From Comamonadaceae bacterium (lineage in GTDB: Bacteria; Pseudomonadota; Gammaproteobacteria; Burkholderiales; Burkholderiaceae_C): a stretch of DNA of 57,153 bases. Of this stretch, positions 50,855 through 57,153 are shown in pieces. Each line of letters begins with the position of its first letter. The stretch's first letter is position 1. The translations under genes and the position numbers were made by a program. The stretch is taken from positions 1-57,153 of the forward strand of contig CANFLX010000016.1 in assembly GCA_947447985.1 (NCBI GenBank), read 5' to 3'. Under the pieces are notes generated by a model that did no database searches, had not been told where the DNA came from, and saw only the letters and a list, made by a program, of their open reading frames with translations.

Positions 50855-53107
50855 TCACAGACCGCTTAGCGCAGCGTGTACGTCGGCTGGCGACAAAATT
50901 TCAGACAGGATGACCGGTGCTCTGCCAGCCTGGTAGAGCACGTAGACAGGAACCCCGCTGCGGCCCAGAGCGCTTAAGGCGCGGGTGATTTCAGGGTCGC
51001 GCCCTGTCCAGTCAGCACGCATCAACGTGACGTGTTTGCCCGCAAAGTCTTGCAAGACTTCCGCCTTGGCCAGGGTGGTTTGCTTGTTGTACTGGCAGGT
51101 GATGCACCACGCCGCCGTAAAGTCCACAAACACGGGACGTCCACTACGCAACTCATCTTCCAGCCGCTGAAGGCTCCAAGCTTGCCAAGCACCAACATTC
51201 ACAACCGAAGTCGAACCTTGTTGTGCACTGGGTTGGGGCGCAGGGGTCTGCACCACATTGGGCCCCACCATTCGCAGGAGCGCGAGTGTGATCACGGCGC
51301 CTAGCAGTGTGAATGCCCAGCGACTGCGTCCCTTCAAGTTCAGCGCCCAGATAGTCAGCGCCAGGGACCACAAAAGCGCCGCCAAGGACGCCGCAGCGTC
51401 GATGCCCCCCAAGTGCCCAAGCACCCACAGGAGCCAGAGCACCGTGGCTGCCATCGGGAACGCCATGAACTGACGCAGGTGCAGCATCCAGGCTCCCGGC
51501 TTGGGGAGCCAACGCGTGAGTTGAGGCATCGTGCTCAGCAGCGCAAAGGGCATGGCCAGGCCTAGGCCCAGAGCGACAAAAATTCCAACAGCTTGCCACG
51601 CAGGCAATGTCAAGGCCAGGCCGAGGGACGCGCCCATGAAGGGGGCAGTACACGGTGACGCCACAGCCACCGCCAGCACACCGGACAAGGCCGCGTCCAA
51701 GGCCGGGTGCCGCAACTGCACGCCCGCCAAAGCGCTGGGCACCAAAGTTCCCCACTCCAGCAAGCCCAATAGATTGAGTCCCATCAGGGTGAAGAGCACT
51801 GCCAAAGCCGCTACCACGGCTGGCGACTGAAGCTGAAAGCCCCAGCCCAACTGCTCGCCACCCGCCCGCAGGACCAACAAAAGGCCCCCCAAGGCCAGCA
51901 TCGAAAGCACCACACCCGCGGTGTAGGCTGCCCCGATCCACCACCTTGGCAGGTGAGCGTGGGTGGAGGGTTGGGCGAAACCCAGTGCCTTGATCGCCAA
52001 AACCGGGAACACACAGGGCATCAAATTCAAGATCAAGCCGCCCACAAAGGCAGCAGCCAACGCCCACCACAGTCCGCCGAGGTCCACGGCCGCGGGGATT
52101 GGCGCCGGCTCTGGCGTCGCCGCCACCGCTTCGCGCAAAGTCGCCTTGTCGGGCCAGACGCCAGTGACCTGGGCCACGCCCTGCACGCTTTGTGCGTCCA
52201 GGGCCAGCACGAAGGTGATTTTTTCGGGCTGCTGACTACCTTGGGCTGACAAGGGAAGCCGCGCGCTCCAGACCGTTCCCTGCCACGATTGGGTGAAGGC
52301 AGAGGCCGGCTGATCTCGCACTACCTTGTCGGTTTGGCTGGCGCCGGCCGCAGTGGTGAAAAGGTCAATCGCCTCAGGGAATACGGAAATGGCCTTGCCT
52401 TGCCATTCGATCGGCAGGGCTTTGGCGCGCAAGACCATGCTAGTGCCCTCCAATTGGGCGTCCAAACCATCGGTCAAAGGCCGTGGAAGCGCTTTGCTTG
52501 CCGCCTCGAACAAGGGGGCTGCTGCAGCGGTGGAGCCTTGTACGGGGATGCGCACATCAAATTGGCCTTCTTGGGGGATGCATTCGGTTTTGCACACCAA
52601 CCAGGAGGCCCTCAAATGAACAGCCAGCGCACTCGATCCGGGTGCCGGCCGGAAGTTGGGCGCCATCGTGACGCGCACCGGCAGCAATACCTGGCCCTCG
52701 TAGCCGAAGTTAGCCAGCCGCCCGATGGTGATTTTTCGTGGCGTGGGCCATTGGACCGGGCCGGCCTGAAGGCCTTCGGGCAGTGTCCAGTGAAGTTCCG
52801 TGGCCAGGCCCGAGTCGCCCGGATTTTTCCAATAGGTGTGCCACCCTGGCTGGTGCAGCAGCAGCAAGCCGAGCTCCAAGGGCGCGCCTTTGGCGACGCC
52901 CTGGGGGGCGTAGGCCAGCAATTCCGCGCGCACTTCCGGAGTTTGGACCACGGCAGCGGAGGATTGCCCCACCAGCGATGCGCCAGCGTTTGCCACAAGG
53001 CTGGTGCTGAGTGCCATGGTGGCAAGTGCTGTCCCCAGCCAAGATTTGCGGCGGATGTGGCGGGTGAGCCAGCCAAAGACGGTGAAAAGCAGTGTACGCA
53101 AGGGCAT
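50855..53107 (-). CDS. DsbD/ScsB-like thiol-disulfide reductase
   Basis: This 750-residue membrane protein carries electrons from cytoplasmic thioredoxin to the periplasm. The N-terminal exported part has a cysteine pair Cys172/Cys176 (WLVCKTECIP). The transmembrane core has Cys365 (NLMPCVFPVL) and Cys486 (VASPCTAPFMG). The C-terminal thioredoxin-like domain has WCITC (Cys668/Cys671). The LVCKTEC signature and large N-terminal domain resemble ScsB more than classical DsbD. No scsC or scsD partner is adjacent, so its substrate is unknown. The start at 53107 is the first ATG of a positively charged signal region. Confidence 0.88.
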   Translation of the reverse strand: MPLRTLLFTVFGWLTRHIRRKSWLGTALATMALSTSLVANAGASLVGQSSAAVVQTPEVRAELLAYAPQGVAKGAPLELGLLLLHQPGWHTYWKNPGDSGLATELHWTLPEGLQAGPVQWPTPRKITIGRLANFGYEGQVLLPVRVTMAPNFRPAPGSSALAVHLRASWLVCKTECIPQEGQFDVRIPVQGSTAAAAPLFEAASKALPRPLTDGLDAQLEGTSMVLRAKALPIEWQGKAISVFPEAIDLFTTAAGASQTDKVVRDQPASAFTQSWQGTVWSARLPLSAQGSQQPEKITFVLALDAQSVQGVAQVTGVWPDKATLREAVAATPEPAPIPAAVDLGGLWWALAAAFVGGLILNLMPCVFPVLAIKALGFAQPSTHAHLPRWWIGAAYTAGVVLSMLALGGLLLVLRAGGEQLGWGFQLQSPAVVAALAVLFTLMGLNLLGLLEWGTLVPSALAGVQLRHPALDAALSGVLAVAVASPCTAPFMGASLGLALTLPAWQAVGIFVALGLGLAMPFALLSTMPQLTRWLPKPGAWMLHLRQFMAFPMAATVLWLLWVLGHLGGIDAAASLAALLWSLALTIWALNLKGRSRWAFTLLGAVITLALLRMVGPNVVQTPAPQPSAQQGSTSVVNVGAWQAWSLQRLEDELRSGRPVFVDFTAAWCITCQYNKQTTLAKAEVLQDFAGKHVTLMRADWTGRDPEITRALSALGRSGVPVYVLYQAGRAPVILSEILSPADVHAALSGL

Positions 53108-53172
53108 GCGGTCAATCAGTCAAATGCCCGCGGCACGGGCAGCGGAACCGGCACGATTGTCGCAGTTTGCGG

Positions 53173-53484
53173 CTAAGGATGCGGCACGGTGAACACGGCG
53201 GGCAGCTTTTTGGGTGAGCGAATGCGCAGCTGCTTGTTGACGTTTTCCTGGCCAAACACCACCTCGATATCACGCACCGCCACGCCAAACAGCGGCGCCA
53301 GAAAGCGCACCATATGGTCGGTGGCCTTGCCGTGTTGAGGTGCTGCCGTAACACTGACCTTGAGTTGGGTGCCTTTGGGTTTGCCAATCGCGTCGCGCCC
53401 GGCAGCGGGTTTCCCCAGGATATTGACCACCAAAACATCACCATCCCAGGCAAAAAACGAGCTTCCGGTGCTGTTGCGTTCCAT
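53173..53484 (-). CDS. DUF167 (YggU) family protein
   Basis: This 103-residue cytoplasmic protein of the YggU/DUF167 family has VLVVNILGKPAAGRDAIG, KVSVTAAPQHGKATDHMV and FGVAVRDIEVVFGQENVNKQLRI, a compact alpha/beta fold of unknown function. The ATG at 53484 is preferred over a start 15 codons upstream. Only 17 bp separate its start codon from that of the divergent radical SAM gene, so their promoters must overlap coding sequence. Confidence 0.9.
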   Translation of the reverse strand: MERNSTGSSFFAWDGDVLVVNILGKPAAGRDAIGKPKGTQLKVSVTAAPQHGKATDHMVRFLAPLFGVAVRDIEVVFGQENVNKQLRIRSPKKLPAVFTVPHP

Positions 53485-53501
53485 GCTTTGATAATAGGGC
53501 C

Positions 53502-55091
53502 ATGCCGCACCGCATTGTCTTGGCCACATTGAATGCCAAATACATCCATGCCTCTTTGGGCTTGCGGTATCTGCGCGCCAACATGGCGCGCTATGGCGGG
53601 CCTGATCTCGATGCCTTTACCGAACTGCGCGAGTTCACCATTCAACGCACGCCACAGGATATCGTCGATGAACTCGTGGGCGCACTCGGCCCGCTTGAGG
53701 CAGGCAGTGTTCACATTGTCGGCATGGGAATCTACATTTGGAATGTGGAGCCGAGCACCCGGGTGATTGAACTTCTCAAGGCGCAGCGACCGGACGTTCG
53801 GGTGGTTCTTGGCGGCCCTGAAGTGAGTCACGAGTTCGACAATCAGCTGATCGTGGACGCGGCGGACTATGTGATTACCGGCTGGGGAGACCTCAGTTTC
53901 CCCAAACTCTGCCGCGCGCTCGTGCATGGGCCCAGGCCGCTGATGAAGGTGATTGCCGGTGAACAGCCCGCCTTAGACGACATCGTGATGCCCTACGCCC
54001 AGTACAGCGACGTCGATCTCGCGCAGCGTGTGCTTTATGTCGAAGCGTCAAGAGGCTGCCCTTTCAAATGCGAGTTTTGCCTGAGCGCCCTGGACAAGAC
54101 CGCATGGGCCTTCGACCTAGACGCTTTCTTGGCCGAATTAGCCTCGCTGTATGGGCGCGGTGCACGCACTTTCAAGTTTGTGGATCGCACCTTCAACCTG
54201 AAAATTGACGCGTCCATTCAGATCTTGGAGTTTTTCCTCGACAAGCTCGCTGCCCACCCGCAAGAGCCACTCTTCGTGCATTTCGAGCTTGTGCCGGACC
54301 AGTTGCCCGAGCGCCTGAAGTCGTGCATATCGCGCTTTCCCGCGGGGGTCTTGCAATTCGAGATCGGTATCCAGACCCTCAACCCGATAGTCCAACAGGC
54401 GATTTCCCGCCGCCAGGACGCGACGAAGACCGAAGCCAACCTCCGCTGGTTAATCACCCACAGCCACGCGCATTTGCACACCGACCTGATATTTGGCCTG
54501 CCGGGCGAGGATTGGCAGAGCTTTGCCCAAGGGTTTGACACACTCTGGTCCTGGCGTCCGCATGAAATTCAACTCGGGGTTCTCAAGCGTCTGCGGGGCA
54601 CGCCATTGGCAGTCAAAAACCATGATGGAATGGTTTTTCAGAGCGAGCCGCCTTATGCGGTGCTGCAAACGGACGCGCTCAGTCCCGAGGAAGTGCAGTC
54701 TTTTGTGCGCCTGGCGCGCTATTGGGACCTGGTCGCCAATTCAGGGCGTTTTTCCCAGACCATGGGCCTGCTGATGCAGGGTGCGTCCGCCTTCGATGCC
54801 TTTGCCGCATTCGCCCAGTGGCTGTGGCGCACCCACGAACGCACCAGCGGGCTGACGCCGGAAATGCTGGTCGATGCCTTGTTTGCTTACCTGAGCGTGG
54901 AGCGACGGTTGGAGGTGGAGCCAGTCCGCGCCGCCTTGCTTGCAGACTATTTGGGCAGCGGAGCGCGTGCGTCCCCGCGCTCATTGATCGGCCATCTTCC
55001 CAGTCGCAGCGCGCGGGCACTGCTCTCGCAGCCCGAGGGAGCTAGACATGCCAAGCGGCAAAAACAGCATGCGGCCGTGCTTACTCCCTAA
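53502..55091 (+). CDS. B12-binding radical SAM protein with DUF4080 C-terminus
   Basis: This 529-residue protein has an N-terminal cobalamin-binding Rossmann-like domain (IVLATLNAKYIHASLGLRYL, GSVHIVGMGIYIWN, VRVVLGGPEVSHEF). A radical SAM domain follows with the iron-sulfur motif Cys186, Cys190, Cys193 (SRGCPFKCEFC). The C-terminal part (about 400-510) fits DUF4080. The classical DxHxxG cobalamin motif is not obvious, so binding of base-off cobalamin is uncertain. Substrate is unknown. The start MPHRIVLATLN matches the common N-terminus of the family. It precedes the creatininase-like gene by 35 bp. Confidence 0.9.
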   Translation: MPHRIVLATLNAKYIHASLGLRYLRANMARYGGPDLDAFTELREFTIQRTPQDIVDELVGALGPLEAGSVHIVGMGIYIWNVEPSTRVIELLKAQRPDVRVVLGGPEVSHEFDNQLIVDAADYVITGWGDLSFPKLCRALVHGPRPLMKVIAGEQPALDDIVMPYAQYSDVDLAQRVLYVEASRGCPFKCEFCLSALDKTAWAFDLDAFLAELASLYGRGARTFKFVDRTFNLKIDASIQILEFFLDKLAAHPQEPLFVHFELVPDQLPERLKSCISRFPAGVLQFEIGIQTLNPIVQQAISRRQDATKTEANLRWLITHSHAHLHTDLIFGLPGEDWQSFAQGFDTLWSWRPHEIQLGVLKRLRGTPLAVKNHDGMVFQSEPPYAVLQTDALSPEEVQSFVRLARYWDLVANSGRFSQTMGLLMQGASAFDAFAAFAQWLWRTHERTSGLTPEMLVDALFAYLSVERRLEVEPVRAALLADYLGSGARASPRSLIGHLPSRSARALLSQPEGARHAKRQKQHAAVLTP

Positions 55092-55126
55092 GCCATCGAC
55101 TTCCCAACCACTTTGACCTAAGCACC

Positions 55127-55969
55127 ATGACCTCTTCGTTCGCACCGGCCAGCCGCTTCTGGGCCGACCACAGCACGGCCTACTTTCAAGCACTCCAAAC
55201 CAGCGGCCGGATCGACCAAGTGGTCGCGGTGTTGCCAGTGGCAGCCACTGAGCAGCACGGCCCGCACCTTCCCTTGCAGGTAGACACTGCGATTGTGGAT
55301 GGCGTGGTGGCCGCTGCCCTGCCGCATTTGGATGGCGAATCCACCGCACTGTTTTTACCCACCCAGGCCGTAGGTTTCAGTCCCGAGCACGCCCGCTTTC
55401 CTGGAACCTTGACCTTGAAGGCCGAAACCTTGATCCGCTTGTGGACGGACATTGGCGAAAGCGTTGCCGCCACGGGCGTGAAGAAGATGGTGTTCTTCAA
55501 TGCCCATGGAGGTCAGGCCAATTTCATGGACATCGTCGCGCGTGACCTTCGCGCCCGATTGGGCATGCTGGTCTTGAGTGTCAACTGGTACGGTCTCCCC
55601 CTGCACGGGACCCGCGGCGAGGACGTGAACGCGCTATTTAGCGCAGATGAACACCGATTCGGCATTCACGCCGGCGATATCGAAACCTCGTTGATGCTGG
55701 CGCTGGCGCCAGACTTGGTTGATATGGCTAAGGCCGAAAATTTCCTGTCTAGTTCTCAGGCACGGGCAGAGCAGTTCGACATTTTGGGCAATGGAAAGTC
55801 TGCCAAATTGGCCTGGCAGATCCAGGACTACAACCGCGCAGGCGCCGTTGGAAACGCCGCGGCAGCCACTGCAGCGAAAGGTGCCGAACTTCAAGCCGCT
55901 GCTGGCCTTTCGCTGGCGCGGCTATTGGCGGAAATTCAACGCCTGCCCCTGGCTACTTTGGCGTCTTAA
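55127..55969 (+). CDS. Creatininase-family amidohydrolase
   Basis: This 280-residue protein of the creatininase/formamide hydrolase fold has metal ligands in ATEQHGPHLPLQVD (Glu, His, Asp) and VFFNAHGGQANF, and a later acidic residue in GIHAGDIETSLM. These match the family in order and spacing. Known members hydrolyse cyclic amides or F420- and riboflavin-pathway intermediates; the substrate cannot be told from this sequence. It probably shares a transcript with the upstream radical SAM gene and converges with the phosphatase-like gene 16 bp away. Confidence 0.9.
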   Translation: MTSSFAPASRFWADHSTAYFQALQTSGRIDQVVAVLPVAATEQHGPHLPLQVDTAIVDGVVAAALPHLDGESTALFLPTQAVGFSPEHARFPGTLTLKAETLIRLWTDIGESVAATGVKKMVFFNAHGGQANFMDIVARDLRARLGMLVLSVNWYGLPLHGTRGEDVNALFSADEHRFGIHAGDIETSLMLALAPDLVDMAKAENFLSSSQARAEQFDILGNGKSAKLAWQIQDYNRAGAVGNAAAATAAKGAELQAAAGLSLARLLAEIQRLPLATLAS

Positions 55970-55985
55970 CCCGGGTCGGTTGCAA

Positions 55986-56654
55986 TCACGCGTAGGTAAT
56001 CCAGGGAGCGTATTGCGGGTCGTCCAGGTGAGGGAGCGTGTTGTAAGTTACTAGCATGTGCCGCTTGGGGTTGAACGCTAGCTCGGTCACCGAACTATTG
56101 CGGATGCGCAAATTGAGTTCTACGGTTGTCTCAGGTGTGGTGCCAAGGAGATGGCCGACCATAGTGCTAATCGGGCCGCCACTGCTGACCAACAACACAT
56201 TGCCACTGCAGTGGGTACGCACATGGTCCAAGGCGCTGGTCACGCCGTGGACAAACTCCGGGTAAGTCGGCATTCCAGTGGGGCTGACCACGCCATTCAT
56301 CCATTGCGTTAGCCCATCCCGCAAGAGGCGGAAATGCGCTCGGTACATCTCCGGCGAGTCAGGTTTCTGTAGGGGGTGGGGATGAATTGCTCTGATTACG
56401 GCTTCACTGTCGTATTCGTTGAGGCCGGGCCACACCAGCGGCTGCGCCTGGTAGTTGCCGCCTTGGGCAATGCCTGCCCAAGTCTGCGCATGGCGTTTCA
56501 AGCTCCCGGTAATCACCGAATCAAAGACCAGGTCGCGGCTGGCAAAGTATTCCCCCAATCGATGGCTTTGGCGCACGCCGAGGTCGCTGAGCTGATCGTA
56601 GTCTTCCGCGCCAAATGAGGCCTGGCCATGGCGCACGATATAGAGGGTTCCCAT
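55986..56654 (-). CDS. Histidine-phosphatase-like protein with altered second histidine
   Basis: This 222-residue protein has the branch 1 histidine phosphatase (phosphoglycerate-mutase-like) fold. LYIVRHGQASFG has the phospho-acceptor His9, SLKRHAQTW carries the conserved arginine (Arg54), and LNEYDSE has the proton donor Glu80. The usual second histidine in VSHGG is serine here (VSSGGPIS, Ser158). The fold call is firm; activity may be weak or altered. It is transcribed away from the rRNA operon. The gene has no recognisable partner. Confidence 0.85.
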   Translation of the reverse strand: MGTLYIVRHGQASFGAEDYDQLSDLGVRQSHRLGEYFASRDLVFDSVITGSLKRHAQTWAGIAQGGNYQAQPLVWPGLNEYDSEAVIRAIHPHPLQKPDSPEMYRAHFRLLRDGLTQWMNGVVSPTGMPTYPEFVHGVTSALDHVRTHCSGNVLLVSSGGPISTMVGHLLGTTPETTVELNLRIRNSSVTELAFNPKRHMLVTYNTLPHLDDPQYAPWITYA

Positions 56655-56761
56655 AGAGAGGATTGGAGCCGATGTGCCGGTAAAGTTTTGTCTTTACGGT
56701 GACAAGAGGGCTCCCAGCTGACAAGGGGCCCCGCAGTCAGAGAAATTTATTTTGACCTGTC

Positions 56762-56790
56762 TTGTGAAGATCAAAAAATCGCGCTATACT
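56762..56790 (+). promoter_or_regulatory. rrn operon promoter P1
   Basis: TTGTGA (56762-56767) and TATACT (56785-56790) are spaced 17 bases apart. An AT-rich upstream stretch (AGAAATTTATTTTGACC) could act as an UP element. A TTGACC at 56752 is too far from this -10. Confidence 0.65.
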
Positions 56791-56827
56791 AGCCCTCTCG
56801 CTGCAAACACAGCATCGAGAATCAAGC

Positions 56828-56848
56828 AAAAAAGTTTCAAACTTTTTT
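56828..56848 (+). repeat. Perfect palindrome in rRNA leader
   Basis: Arms AAAAAAGTTT and AAACTTTTTT are exact inverted copies around a single C. It lies between the first rrn promoter and a likely second one and would form a hairpin ending in a T-run, like an intrinsic terminator but with an A/T-rich stem. Confidence 0.7.
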
Positions 56849-56870
56849 AAAACAGCCTAAAAAGTTGTGC

Positions 56871-56876
56871 TATGAT
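56871..56876 (+). promoter_or_regulatory. Possible second rrn promoter (P2) -10 element
   Basis: TATGAT preceded by TGTGC gives an extended-type -10. The best -35 is TTTAAA at 56846-56851 with 19-base spacing, which is weak. Tandem promoters are usual before rrn operons. Confidence 0.4.
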
Positions 56877-56890
56877 TGAAGGCTTCGCTG

Positions 56891-57113
56891 ATCGCAGCGT
56901 AGCAAGTTGAGTGAGGGTTTAGGCCTTTGCGTAGATCCTTAAAAATTTACAGCCGATAAGCGTGGGCGTTTGAAGGCGATTGCCAAGTTCTTTGGAACTT
57001 AGCTTTAATTAGCTAACAAACGCTCATGAAGTAAAAGAGATGTGGAAATCAGAAATGAAATCTACGTCGATTCCAATTTATGAGTTGCTCGAAAGAGCGA
57101 AAAATTCAAGATC
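56891..57113 (+). other. 16S rRNA leader with boxA-like and processing-stem elements
   Basis: GATCCTTAAAAA at 56934-56945, followed by TTTACAGCCGATAAGCG, resembles the boxA-containing antitermination region of betaproteobacterial rrn leaders. GCGTTTG (56966-56972) pairs with CAAACGC (57017-57023). GCTC-GAAA-GAGC (57087-57098) is a small GNRA hairpin close to the 16S start. The upstream stem CGCTG/CAGCG lies at 56886-56899. Confidence 0.6.
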
Positions 57114-57153
57114 GAACTATAGAGTTTGATCCTGGCTCAGATTGAACGCTGGC
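57114..57153 (+). rRNA. rrs: 16S ribosomal RNA, 5' end (partial)
   Basis: The last 40 bases contain AGAGTTTGATCCTGGCTCAG, the universally conserved 16S start (E. coli positions 8-27), then ATTGAACGCTGGC. By alignment with E. coli, position 1 is at 57114. The gene runs out of the window. Confidence 0.98.

Noticed and set aside
1..57153. CRISPR arrays, insertion sequences and tRNA genes
   Set aside because: No regularly spaced short repeats, transposase frames or tRNA-like sequences were recognised on reading both strands; a dedicated search could still find a missed tRNA.

Overview
The window is a continuous, gene-dense piece of a high-GC betaproteobacterial chromosome. Gene content and order (sucCD, tandem pilA next to PglL-type ligases, DUF3717-DUF1289 protein / NUDIX / mnmA, pyk, fba, purC, imuAB, recCBD, rep, priA, hemE, the pilG-chpA chemosensory cluster and an rrn operon) fit the Burkholderiales, most likely Comamonadaceae (Rhodoferax-like). 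The genus is inferred, not proven. I see no prophage, insertion sequence, CRISPR array or tRNA gene.

Layout. 1-1070: end of sucC, sucD and its terminator. 1149-5775: two near-identical type IV pilin genes, each with the same upstream block and its own terminator, followed by two paralogous oligosaccharyltransferase/ligase genes. 5797-9085: a small exported protein and, divergently, a 939-residue lipoprotein of unknown function. 9187-18473: housekeeping genes (moaC, M48 peptidase with helical repeats, holin-like membrane protein, TerC, DUF3717-DUF1289, NUDIX, mnmA, pyk, fba, purC). 18492-30472: a DNA repair block. On the minus strand it holds an HNH nuclease and imuA-imuB under a near-perfect LexA box; on the plus strand it holds recC-recB-recD. 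30487-36382: K+ channel, small membrane protein, MgtC-like protein, Rep helicase, AEC transporter and an adhesin-E-like protein. 36389-40572: hemE and priA on the minus strand, separated by 854 bp of noncoding DNA that carries a duplicated DnaA-box element. 40979-50848: pilG-pilH-pilI-pilJ-chpA plus an orphan periplasmic binding protein. 50855-56654: DsbD/ScsB-like reductase, DUF167 protein, B12/radical SAM protein, creatininase-family amidohydrolase and a histidine-phosphatase-like protein. 56655-57153: promoters and leader of an rrn operon and the first 40 bases of 16S rRNA.

How it fits together. Pilins, likely pilin-glycosylating ligases and the Pil-Chp system point to a twitching or surface-sensing cell. 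The repair block joins SOS-induced mutagenesis factors to the main double-strand-break repair enzyme. The most unexplained sequence is the hemE-priA spacer. Two copies of a ~240 bp unit keep near-constant internal spacing; each has a DnaA-box-like site and inverted terminal motifs, suggesting a DnaA-dependent regulatory, titration or origin-like site.
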